Source: an uncultured Prevotella sp. (GTDB lineage Bacteria > Bacteroidota > Bacteroidia > Bacteroidales > Bacteroidaceae). From it: 16,199 nucleotides of DNA. Of the stretch, positions 1-9,901 are shown piece by piece. Under the pieces are notes generated by a model. It made no database searches. It saw nothing but the letters and a program-made list of their open reading frames with translations, and was not told the DNA's origin. Location of the stretch: contig URFI01000019.1 in the NCBI GenBank assembly GCA_900547085.1, forward strand, positions 1 to 16,199, given 5' to 3'. The position numbers were made by a program, and so were the translations under genes. Each line of letters starts with the position of its first letter. Position 1 is the stretch's first letter.

Positions 1-187
1 TTAATTATACTGTTTTATTTTTTTGTTTTTTATATTCGCCTTGAAGCATTGTTCGTACTACAAAATAACATAACAACCTGTGCCATGGTACTGTTAGTTA
101 CTTACAAAATGCGTACAAAAATACTAAATTCTTAGCAAACGCATGAATTTTTCAGTTGAAATTTTGCGTTCAAGCCCTTTTATAGGG
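1..187. other. AT-rich intergenic region at left edge
   Basis: This stretch lies after the stop of the CNNM/CorC gene. It is AT-rich and holds no credible reading frame on either strand. A minus-strand box matching TAnnTTTG (read on the plus strand as CAAAAATA at 116-123) could drive a minus-strand gene beyond the left edge. No -33 partner sits at the usual distance, so this is only a suggestion. I see no clear terminator. Confidence 0.4.
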
Positions 188-1465
188 TCATTCGGGCAGA
201 ACTTTCAGCTGAACCAGCTCTATTTTAGCGGTTGCAATCTTGATAATCTTGAACTCGAATTTTCCTATTTTGACAATCTCATTCAACTTCGGGAAGCTAC
301 GATAGGCATTCAATATCAACCCACCAAGCGTCATGTACTCCTCGCTTTCGGGCAAATCTAGGCTGAACATTTCGTTCACCTTGTCTATCTCCAGCCGAGC
401 CGACAACAGGTATTCATCCTCGTTAGTCTGCTTGGCGACATATTTTAGGCTGTCGTGTTCGTCCTCTATCTCACCGAATATTTCCTCCACAATGTCCTCC
501 AAAGAAACGATACCACTAGTTCCTCCGAACTCATCTACCACCACTCCCAGACTTTTTTTCTGTTGTAACAGTATTTGCATGAGCTTCTGTGCGGGCATGG
601 TTTCAGGCACAAAAGGCATGGAACGGATACCATCTTTCCATGAAGATGGATTCTTAAACAGTTCTGAACTGTGGATATAGCCTTTGATGTGATCGATATC
701 CTCCGTATAAACAATGATTTTTGAATTACCACTCTCAATGAATTTCTGTCTCAATTCATCGAGTGTGCACGTATTGATGTCTACCGAATTAATCTCAGTT
801 CGCGGCACCATGCAGTCGCGCACCTTCGTGTCTGGGAAATCAAGTGCATTGTGGAAGATTTTCACCTCATTCTCTATCTCCTCATTACTTCGCGCGTTAT
901 CTATGCTTGATTGTATCAGATAATCCAAATCAACCTTGGAAAATCCACCCGAGATGGCGTCTTTCGGAATGCGAACCCTGAACAGCCGAAGAATCAGCCC
1001 AGATAAAAAGGTTGCGAAACGGCTGATGGGCCATAGGATGACGTAAAACAAATAGGCAGGAAAGGCGAACACTCGCATCAGTCGGTTGGGGTTGCTTTGA
1101 AACAGTGTCTTCGGCAAGAACTCGCCCGTAAACAAGATAATCAACGTCGACAGCACCGTATCTGCCGGCACGGTGAATGCGGCATCCATCCCAGAAAAGA
1201 TTGTTTGATCAAAGAGACGCGCAATTAAGATACCATACACCACCAGCACAATGTTGTTTCCCACTAACATAGTGCTGACAAAACTATTGGGGTTGTTGAA
1301 GAAAAGGGACAAGAAGCGCTTCGAAATACCCATTTTCTCCTTGTCCATCTGTGCAAGCATACGGTTGCTGGACACGAAAGCTATCTCCATTCCTGAAAAG
1401 AAAGCAGAGAGAATCATCGTGATGAGAATGCCGATAATCAGCGCTAAATCAACTTGTTCATTCAT
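188..1465 (-). CDS. CNNM/CorC (HlyC-like) family membrane protein with CBS pair
   Basis: This 425-residue protein has the full architecture of the CNNM/CorC family. Residues about 5-165 form the DUF21 membrane domain, with conserved SGMEIAF (24-30), GNNIV (69-73) and GEFLPK (114-119). A CBS pair spans about 214-335, beginning at the typical DCMVPRTEI and including VVVDEFGGTSGIVSLEDI. A CorC_HlyC transporter-associated domain spans about 350-422. Characterised members are linked to Mg2+ or Co2+ efflux; the older 'hemolysin' name is poorly founded. GldE of gliding Bacteroidetes belongs to the same superfamily, but I cannot tell whether this is its orthologue. The start is the ATG 14 bp after the lptC stop, preceded by AAGGAT. 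It is the third gene of a minus-strand cluster with lptC and a FadL-like barrel. Family is confident; substrate is unknown. Confidence 0.9.
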   Translation of the reverse strand: MNEQVDLALIIGILITMILSAFFSGMEIAFVSSNRMLAQMDKEKMGISKRFLSLFFNNPNSFVSTMLVGNNIVLVVYGILIARLFDQTIFSGMDAAFTVPADTVLSTLIILFTGEFLPKTLFQSNPNRLMRVFAFPAYLFYVILWPISRFATFLSGLILRLFRVRIPKDAISGGFSKVDLDYLIQSSIDNARSNEEIENEVKIFHNALDFPDTKVRDCMVPRTEINSVDINTCTLDELRQKFIESGNSKIIVYTEDIDHIKGYIHSSELFKNPSSWKDGIRSMPFVPETMPAQKLMQILLQQKKSLGVVVDEFGGTSGIVSLEDIVEEIFGEIEDEHDSLKYVAKQTNEDEYLLSARLEIDKVNEMFSLDLPESEEYMTLGGLILNAYRSFPKLNEIVKIGKFEFKIIKIATAKIELVQLKVLPE

Positions 1466-1473
1466 TGTTCAAA

Positions 1474-1479
1474 TCCTTA
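1474..1479 (-). promoter_or_regulatory. Shine-Dalgarno of the CNNM/CorC gene
   Basis: On the minus strand an AAGGAT-type sequence ends 8 nt before the ATG at 1465 and begins just after the lptC stop. It supports the chosen start and translation from a shared lptC transcript. Confidence 0.5.
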
Positions 1480-2130
1480 TCAAGGGGTCGTTGGCAACTT
1501 AGGTCGTGGTGATGCTTGCGGACGACTAAAGGTATTGAGACTGTCTGCTGCCACGGTAGTGGTGTCGGACTCGCCCGTAAAGTCGGATTTTTCAAACGAT
1601 CCCCGACTGTTAGTCACCAGGTATCGGGTCATCCTCTCATCACTTCGGAAATAACTTCCTTGCAGCGTTCGCTTGGGAGTGACAAGTTTTGAGTACTTAC
1701 GCGAATACAACTCGTGTGCTCGCCTATCCAGAAACAACTCCTCACTGGTAAAGTCCAGTCCGTCTTTGGTCAATATCTTCACCCGTCCTCGCAGTTCCCA
1801 AAGCTGCTTGTCCGTGTAATAGTAGGCCGTATCGCATTGTATGTAGGACTGCACATGGAAGCTCTCATCAAACTGTTCCAAGAAAGCTCCCTTGATGAAA
1901 ACCGACTTTTGAGAGGTTTCATTTTGGTAGATTTCCCATCGTTCTGTCACTATTTTATACTTGATGACGCCCGAATCGGATATCAACTGGTTCACTCCAT
2001 AGGTAGTCATCATAGGCACCGAGTCGCGTTCATGAATGGCAGGCGCAATATGTTCCCTCTGTTTTTCGCACGAAATGAAAAACAAAATGTGCAACAATAA
2101 TAAGATTGGTATGACAGACTTCTTGACCAT
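1480..2130 (-). CDS. lptC: LPS export ABC transporter periplasmic protein LptC
   Basis: This 216-residue protein begins with a basic start and a hydrophobic stretch ending in FFISC, so Cys21 is a plausible lipidation site. The body (about 40-180) has the LptC/OstA-like pattern of short beta strands, including the segments IQCDTAYYYTDKQLWELRGRVKI and LYSRKYSKLVTPKRTLQGSYF in the nucleotide frame. LptC is the membrane-anchored periplasmic link that passes lipopolysaccharide from LptBFG to LptA and LptD. E. coli LptC is anchored by a membrane helix, whereas this one looks like a lipoprotein. The C-terminal tail (about 185-216) is rich in Ser, Thr and Pro and probably disordered. It lies between a FadL-like barrel gene (30 bp away) and the CNNM/CorC gene (14 bp). 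The GGGAAGG sequence 7 nt upstream supports the start. Confidence 0.82.
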   Translation of the reverse strand: MVKKSVIPILLLLHILFFISCEKQREHIAPAIHERDSVPMMTTYGVNQLISDSGVIKYKIVTERWEIYQNETSQKSVFIKGAFLEQFDESFHVQSYIQCDTAYYYTDKQLWELRGRVKILTKDGLDFTSEELFLDRRAHELYSRKYSKLVTPKRTLQGSYFRSDERMTRYLVTNSRGSFEKSDFTGESDTTTVAADSLNTFSRPQASPRPKLPTTP

Positions 2131-2137
2131 TCAGTTA

Positions 2138-2144
2138 CCTTCCC
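2138..2144 (-). promoter_or_regulatory. Shine-Dalgarno of lptC
   Basis: On the minus strand GGGAAGG sits 7 nt before the lptC ATG. Strong SD matches are uncommon in Bacteroidetes, so this is a good marker of the true start inside the 30-bp gap between the barrel gene and lptC. Confidence 0.55.
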
Positions 2145-2160
2145 TGCCTCACAAAGCAGA

Positions 2161-3456
2161 TTAATTAACCTTCCATTTAGCGAACCAACGCTCGTTGAAG
2201 GTCAGTCCGATATTGATACGAAACGTATTCTCTGTGATAAAGGCCTTCGCATCCTGTCGAACCCACTGCGCAGAGATATTCAACAACGAACGATTGTTAT
2301 AAGCATTGACGATGGGGATGCCGAAACCTGCACTCACGCTGATTTCTTTTGGTCCATCCACACCATTTACTTTCATATAAGGTGTGGCGTAGGAAGCACC
2401 TAACCGATAGCGGATTCGTTTGAAGAAATTGCGACTGTTCACATCATGACAGAACTCTCCACCAACTGTAAATCGATGCCGATCGTTGAATTCATTCTTC
2501 GACAGTGCATACTGTGGCACTCCACTGGCGATGGAATAAACAGGATATTTGGTTTTTGACCACTGCAGATAATCTACGCCCAGCTTCAATTGGTTTTGGT
2601 GGTTCCAAGCCAATCCTCCTCCTATCGATGTAGGCAGTTCCAGGCCGTTGGTTATGCTATAAGCGGTTGTGTCCTGCACGCCAGTCTGCGGATTTCGTGA
2701 GATAACATCCAACGTTGGATCGGCACCAAGTTTATGTCCCAAACTATACACAGCACCCAAAGTAACCTGATCTTTCTTCGACAATTGAGCCGTATATTGC
2801 AATCCCAAATCCAATTTATAATTTTTCACAGATGCCGTATAATACTTCGAAATGGTATTAACCGACTGGTCATTGTAGCTGTTCACGACCGAACGGTTCA
2901 ACTCCCCCCATAGATAAGAGATATTGGCACCCAAAGAGAACCCCTTAAAGGGTGCCCATCCCGTCCCCAAGTACACCTGGTGCAAGCCACCATTGCCAGC
3001 GTAAGTATTGGTTGCCGTGGTCTTTGCGTAGTTTTCATCCACGTTGACGGTCGATGTATGGGCATAATTATATCCAACGTTGGTAAAAGGAACCAAGCCA
3101 AAGCTCAAGCCCAAATGTTTGGCTAGACGCAAACCAGCGACCACATACTCAAGGTCTGCATTTTTCGCATTCTTCTTTTTACCATTCTCAGCAAAATTAG
3201 TGAGTTGCCCAGAGATGCCCGCATCGAACACAAAGGTGAGCGAATCGAAGGCTGAATAAGAGGCAGGATTGACGAAATTCACCTGATCGTTCTCCCTGAA
3301 ACCATAACCCAATCCGTTCATGCCACGGTTGAATCCGCTGGTCTGGTCAGACAACAGTCCCAAACCATACTGGCTATAAGGAGAATTCGTGCCACTTTGA
3401 GCAAACGTAGATATAGTGAAAGCTGCCAACAAAAGGGCACCTGCTACTTTTTTCAT
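2161..3456 (-). CDS. FadL/OmpP1-like outer-membrane beta-barrel protein
   Basis: This 431-residue protein starts with a clear signal peptide (MKK, hydrophobic core, cleavage near TFA-Q at about 19-20). The mature N-terminus contains SPYSQYGLGLLSD and later VNFVNPASYSAFD (about 59-71), a layout seen in Bacteroidetes proteins related to FadL/OmpP1. The rest alternates polar and hydrophobic residues with many Gly, Tyr and Asn, as in transmembrane beta strands. It ends with FNERWFAKWKVN, similar to other Bacteroidetes barrels. FadL relatives move hydrophobic compounds across the outer membrane, but the substrate here cannot be told. It is the first gene of the minus-strand cluster with lptC. Export by Sec and insertion by BAM are expected. 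The barrel call is strong; FadL membership is moderate. Confidence 0.72.
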   Translation of the reverse strand: MKKVAGALLLAAFTISTFAQSGTNSPYSQYGLGLLSDQTSGFNRGMNGLGYGFRENDQVNFVNPASYSAFDSLTFVFDAGISGQLTNFAENGKKKNAKNADLEYVVAGLRLAKHLGLSFGLVPFTNVGYNYAHTSTVNVDENYAKTTATNTYAGNGGLHQVYLGTGWAPFKGFSLGANISYLWGELNRSVVNSYNDQSVNTISKYYTASVKNYKLDLGLQYTAQLSKKDQVTLGAVYSLGHKLGADPTLDVISRNPQTGVQDTTAYSITNGLELPTSIGGGLAWNHQNQLKLGVDYLQWSKTKYPVYSIASGVPQYALSKNEFNDRHRFTVGGEFCHDVNSRNFFKRIRYRLGASYATPYMKVNGVDGPKEISVSAGFGIPIVNAYNNRSLLNISAQWVRQDAKAFITENTFRINIGLTFNERWFAKWKVN

Positions 3457-3481
3457 TCTGTTCTGATTTCTATTTTGGATG

Positions 3482-3489
3482 CAAAAATA
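3482..3489 (-). promoter_or_regulatory. Candidate -7 box for the barrel-lptC-CNNM cluster
   Basis: On the minus strand the sequence is TATTTTTG, an exact match to the Bacteroidetes TAnnTTTG box, 25 nt upstream of the barrel-gene ATG. A -33 TTTG is not obvious at the usual 19-21 nt spacing. The box faces an identical plus-strand box at 3535-3542, so the 90-bp gap appears to hold divergent promoters. Confidence 0.55.
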
Positions 3490-3534
3490 TCGAAAATTTT
3501 CTAATTAAACGCACATTAAGTGGGAAATATAAGT

Positions 3535-3542
3535 TATTTTTG
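3535..3542 (+). promoter_or_regulatory. Candidate -7 box for the DUF4105 operon, 4 nt from GTG start
   Basis: TATTTTTG matches TAnnTTTG exactly and is followed by CATC and then the GTG at 3547. The extended string TTTTGCATC also occurs at the secA promoter. Bacteroidetes transcription usually begins a few nucleotides after this box, so the mRNA would start at or within a few bases of the GTG. No good -33 box is visible. Confidence 0.5.
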
Positions 3543-3546
3543 CATC

Positions 3547-4755
3547 GTGAAACGTTTTACCACGCATTTAAAGTATTTACTGGTATTGGTTGCTGTCCTT
3601 TTGACCACGCAGCAAACCAATGCGCAAGTAGACAGCGTCCTGCTCAAAAGTATGGACTCGGTTAAGATTAGCTTGCTCACTTGTGGCCCTGGCGACCAAA
3701 TCTATTCGTATTACGGCCACACTGCCATTCACTACAACGACGTAGGCCGTCAGCAAGACATCGTCGTAAACTATGGCATGTTTTCCTTCCAGAAAAGCTA
3801 CTTCATCTTACGCTTTGTATTCGGGCTCACCGACTATGAAATGGGCATTCAAGACATCAATGACTTCATTGCCTCATACGCTCGCAGAGGTAGTTGGGTG
3901 AAAGAACAACAGCTCAACCTCACCAGAGAAGAGAAATGGGCCATCACACAAGCCATTGACGTGAACTACCGGCCCGAGAACCGCATATATCGATACAACT
4001 ATTTTTACGACAATTGCACCACCCGGGCACGCGATATGATTGTTAACCACATCAACGGCAACGTGCTGTATGCGGAGAACAAGAACGTCACCACCTCGTA
4101 CCGCCAAATGATTCATCAGTGGAACGAGCAGCATCGATGGGCCCAATTCGGCAACGACCTGTTGCTCGGGGTCAAGGCCGACGCCAAGACAGACAACGCA
4201 CAACAGCAGTTTCTGCCCGACAGTCTGCGGGAAGATTTCACCCATGCCCTTGTGATTGACCGCCAAGGACAGCGAAGAAACCTCGTAGAAAGCACGTCGT
4301 ACCTCATTCAACCCATCGAGAAACCTGTGGAAAAAGCTGCCGTCACACCAGTAGTTTGTGCCATTTTGTGGCTCATCCTGACGCTCATCACATGCTTGGT
4401 CGAATGGAAAACAGGGCGCATCCTTTGGGTTTACGACCTCGTAGCCATGCTTGTCACAGGCACGGCCGGCCTCATTTTGCTGGCCATGGTTTTCTCCCAA
4501 CACCCCACGGTGCAACTGAATTTCCAAATTCTGCTGCTCTGTCCGCTCAACCTTTTCTACCTCTTCCCCACCATCAAAGCCTTGCGCATGGACAGAATTC
4601 ATTCCTACATCAAGCTGTACAGCCTGCTGTTGGTGGCCAACCTCATGTTGGCGTTCTTCCAAACCTATGCAGAAGGCATGGTCATTGTGGCACTGTCTTT
4701 GCTTTTGCGGTATGGATGGTTGATGATTCACACCTATAGAAAACCAGTAAAATGA
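3547..4755 (+). CDS. DUF4105 (Lnb N-terminal-type periplasmic domain) membrane protein
   Basis: From the GTG at 3547 the protein has 402 residues. A signal peptide or anchor occupies about 1-27 (KRFTTHLKYLLVLVAVLL, then TNAQ). The periplasmic DUF4105 domain spans about 35-255, with the landmarks CGPGD, GHTAIH (His58), NYGMFSF and YFYDNCTTRARD (Cys157). Five hydrophobic helices follow at about 265-286, 292-316, 324-343, 354-374 and 377-394. The His-before-Cys order with a DNC-T-R motif resembles circularly permuted NlpC/P60 or LRAT-like cysteine hydrolases; this is my inference. A GTG further upstream (3520) is also in frame, but it precedes the -7 box, and no ATG lies before or within the signal sequence. 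The stop overlaps the next gene by ATGA, so the two are very likely co-translated. Family is confident; function is unknown. Confidence 0.8.
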   Translation: MKRFTTHLKYLLVLVAVLLTTQQTNAQVDSVLLKSMDSVKISLLTCGPGDQIYSYYGHTAIHYNDVGRQQDIVVNYGMFSFQKSYFILRFVFGLTDYEMGIQDINDFIASYARRGSWVKEQQLNLTREEKWAITQAIDVNYRPENRIYRYNYFYDNCTTRARDMIVNHINGNVLYAENKNVTTSYRQMIHQWNEQHRWAQFGNDLLLGVKADAKTDNAQQQFLPDSLREDFTHALVIDRQGQRRNLVESTSYLIQPIEKPVEKAAVTPVVCAILWLILTLITCLVEWKTGRILWVYDLVAMLVTGTAGLILLAMVFSQHPTVQLNFQILLLCPLNLFYLFPTIKALRMDRIHSYIKLYSLLLVANLMLAFFQTYAEGMVIVALSLLLRYGWLMIHTYRKPVK

Positions 4756-6119
4756 TGAATAAGTGTCTCTCCGCGATGATTGTCGCAACCCTCACGGGAA
4801 CCACTGTTCAGGCGCAAACCTTACAAGCTGCGCCGCGATTGGTGGTGAACATCACCATCGACCAGTTGCGCAACGATTATATAGAGCATTATTCGCCACT
4901 TTATTCCCAAGACGGTTTCAAGAAACTATTGCAAAAAGGCAGCGTCTACGAAGCTGCCAGTTACCCGTTCACACCTGTCGACCGGGCTTCAGCCATAGCC
5001 ACCATCGTCACCGGGACAACCCCCTATTACCATAATATCATCAGCACGCAGTGGCTCGACCGAAAGACGTTGCGCCCTGTGTTCTGTGTTGATGACACCC
5101 AACATAAGTCCTCACCGCAACGCATGTCCACGTCCACCATTGGTGACGAACTGAAAGTTTCGAGCGGTGGTTCGGCCATCGTCTACGGTTTGGCAGCCAA
5201 CCGAGAAGCTGCCGTGTTGTCTGCCGGACATGCAGCAGATGGCGCCATCTGGATAGATGAGAAGACCGGAAGCTGGACAACGTCAAATTATTACGGCGAA
5301 AAAGCCCGCAAATGGATCAACGCCTACAGCAGTACCAGGCCCAGACCCGGCAAAGAGAAGACGCAACTGAACGACGCTGTGTGCAAAGCCTCCGTGAGCT
5401 GCGTGGTCAACAATGCCATGGGCAAGGACGCGATTACCGACTTTTTGTCAGTCACCCTGTCGGCGGCAGGCGGCAATACCGATGCATGGCGAACGGATTT
5501 AGAGGCCGTTTACCGCGGATTGGACAAGACCCTGGCGTCGCTCATCACCCGCATCGAACAGGCGGTAGGTGCCAATCGGGTGCTCTTCGTGCTCACCAGT
5601 ACGGGATACACCGAAGACCCAAAGGTTGACTATGCCAAATACCGCATTCCCACCGGGACGTTCTACATCAACCGCACGGCCAACCTGCTGAACATGTACC
5701 TTGGGGCCATCTACGGACAAGCCCGCTATGTGGAGACATGCTACCGCAACCAGATATATTTGAACCGCAAGCTCATTGAAGACAGGTTGCTCTCTTACGA
5801 GGACGTTATCTCGCGTTCGAAAGACTTCCTCATTCAGATTGCGGGCATTCGCAATGCCACCGAGAGTCCTTACAACCCCGCTGTCAGTGGCGATTTGCTC
5901 ATAGAGGTTGCGCCAGGATGGCAGTTGTACAACGAAGACAATCAAGATCATTATACAGCACGCGCGTCGTTCGTACCCTTCCCCATCATTCTTTACGGGG
6001 CAGGCATCAAACCACAGCGCATCAACTTGCCCGTGACGGTTGACCGCATTGCGCCAACCATCGCCAAATCCATTCAAATCAGGGCACCCAACGCCTGCAA
6101 GTCGGCATCGCTTCAGTAA
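4752..6119 (+). CDS. Secreted alkaline-phosphatase-superfamily protein, PafA/NPP-like, active site degenerate
   Basis: This 455-residue protein has a signal peptide with cleavage near VQA-Q (residues 19-21). The fold of the PafA/nucleotide-pyrophosphatase branch is traceable throughout. NITIDQLRNDY carries the first metal-binding Asp (Asp37). FTPVDRASAIATIVTG (73-88) is the nucleophile region, followed by LSAGHAADGAIWID (156-169), DFLSVTLSAAGGNTD (230-244), VLFVLTSTGYTEDP (277-290) and PFPIILYGAGIKP near 409-421. The nucleophile Thr position reads Arg78 in my alignment. The DYxGH-type metal site reads AAGGNTD, and the TADHG/SDHG site reads TSTGY. Only Asp37 and perhaps His400 survive, so phosphatase activity is unlikely. 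The frame is intact, so it is not an obvious decaying pseudogene. It overlaps the DUF4105 stop by 4 bp; a second ATG at 4755 is an alternative start. Confidence 0.75.
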   Translation: MMNKCLSAMIVATLTGTTVQAQTLQAAPRLVVNITIDQLRNDYIEHYSPLYSQDGFKKLLQKGSVYEAASYPFTPVDRASAIATIVTGTTPYYHNIISTQWLDRKTLRPVFCVDDTQHKSSPQRMSTSTIGDELKVSSGGSAIVYGLAANREAAVLSAGHAADGAIWIDEKTGSWTTSNYYGEKARKWINAYSSTRPRPGKEKTQLNDAVCKASVSCVVNNAMGKDAITDFLSVTLSAAGGNTDAWRTDLEAVYRGLDKTLASLITRIEQAVGANRVLFVLTSTGYTEDPKVDYAKYRIPTGTFYINRTANLLNMYLGAIYGQARYVETCYRNQIYLNRKLIEDRLLSYEDVISRSKDFLIQIAGIRNATESPYNPAVSGDLLIEVAPGWQLYNEDNQDHYTARASFVPFPIILYGAGIKPQRINLPVTVDRIAPTIAKSIQIRAPNACKSASLQ

Positions 6120-6199
6120 GTCACATCTAACCACATGTCATACAATTGGTTAGCGTAGATTTACCAAATTTTCTTTCTTCCATTTATCCCTTCGGTTTC

Positions 6200-6287
6200 A
6201 AACTCATAGAGATTGACCACCAAAGTCATTGAGATTGAGTGCCAAACTCATGGAGATTGGCCCCTAAAGTCAATGCTTTTGAAAAGC
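6200..6287. repeat. 22-bp-period tandem repeat, about 3.5 units
   Basis: Units begin at 6200, 6222, 6244 and 6266 and are each exactly 22 bp. The shared core is AAAsTCATnGAGATTG, followed by a variable 6-bp tail that often ends in CC. The fourth unit keeps only the first ten positions and then becomes the palindrome GCTTTTGAAAAGC. A possible fifth, decayed unit starts near 6289 (AAACTTGAGAGG). There are no unique spacers, so it is not a CRISPR array. Confidence 0.75.
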
Positions 6288-6417
6288 AAAACTTGAGAGG
6301 CTGAAATGAAAGGCCAGAAAGCCTACCTGACAAGGGATGCGAGGTGCCTGGACATGGCTTTATGCCAAGAATATCAAATAATTAAAAGAGAAGTGGCAAA
6401 TTAACAAATTTTATTCG

Positions 6418-6425
6418 TAATTTTG
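6418..6425 (+). promoter_or_regulatory. Candidate -7 box of the secA promoter
   Basis: TAATTTTG fits TAnnTTTG and is followed by CATC, the same extension seen at 3535-3546. It lies 44 nt upstream of the secA ATG, giving an A-rich leader of roughly 35-40 nt with no Shine-Dalgarno match. A -33 element is not convincing. Confidence 0.6.
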
Positions 6426-6469
6426 CATCACATTATATAATAAGAAATAAACAAAAACAACCATAAAAG

Positions 6470-9802
<3,333 letters not shown>

Positions 9803-9815
9803 ACATCAACGTATG

Positions 9816-9886
9816 AAAATGATAGATGGTTGGAATCGCTCACAAACACACCAGAAATGGGCGCACAACCGTCTATCATTTTTTTT
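9816..9886 (+). terminator. Intrinsic terminator of secA
   Basis: The left arm AATGATAGATGGTTG (9818-9832) pairs with CAACCGTCTATCATT (9866-9880): 14 Watson-Crick pairs and one G-U pair, extendable by A-T pairs. Eight T's (9879-9886) close it. The loop is unusually long at about 33 nt. It begins about 14 bp after the secA stop. Confidence 0.85.
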
Positions 9887-9888
9887 GA

Positions 9889-9896
9889 TTCATTTG
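9889..9896 (+). promoter_or_regulatory. Possible -7 box for the ABC ATPase gene
   Basis: TTCATTTG differs from TAnnTTTG at one defined position and ends 5 nt before the ATG at 9902. It follows directly after the secA terminator, so the ABC gene needs a promoter about here. A -33 element is not visible. Confidence 0.35.
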
Positions 9897-9901
9897 CACC
9901 C

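Larger units (their letters stand above)
6120..6469. other. 350-bp intergenic region upstream of secA
   Basis: This gap holds a 22-bp-period tandem repeat (6200-6287), the palindrome GCTTTTGAAAAGC (6275-6287), two overlapping alternative stems (AGGCT 6298-6302 or AGGC 6311-6314, both able to pair with the AGCCT/GCCT at 6320-6324), and a TGGC-TTTAT-GCCA hairpin (6355-6367). A -7 box at 6418-6425 and an A-rich leader precede secA. None of the hairpins has a T tract, so I see no clear terminator for the upstream operon. A 32-codon reading frame (6306-6404) is present but probably not a gene, because it lies before the apparent secA transcription start. Confidence 0.6.

Noticed and set aside
143..361. 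Small plus-strand frame near the left edge
   Set aside because: Most of it is antisense to the C-terminus of the CNNM/CorC gene, with no motif or start signal.
188..1465. Hemolysin
   Set aside because: The HlyC/'hemolysin' label is historical; the DUF21, CBS and CorC_HlyC domains indicate a membrane ion-transport-related protein.
3874..4788. Minus-strand open frame (304 codons) opposite the DUF4105 gene
   Set aside because: Its translation is rich in Val, Gln and His with no recognisable domain, and the plus strand has clear family motifs and membrane helices.
5499..6134. Minus-strand open frame opposite the phosphatase-like gene
   Set aside because: It shadows a gene with a signal peptide and traceable family motifs; no promoter or start signal supports it.
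6200..6287. CRISPR array
   Set aside because: The repeats are directly adjacent with no unique spacers, units are only 22 bp and diverged, and no cas genes are nearby. The same applies to 13022-13131.
6306..6404. SecM-like regulatory leader peptide for secA
   Set aside because: It ends before the apparent secA transcription start, has no signal peptide and no arrest-like motif that I recognise.
9830..9901. Longer start of the ABC ATPase at a TTG near 9830
   Set aside because: It falls inside the secA terminator stem, and the ATPase fold begins at the ATG at 9902.
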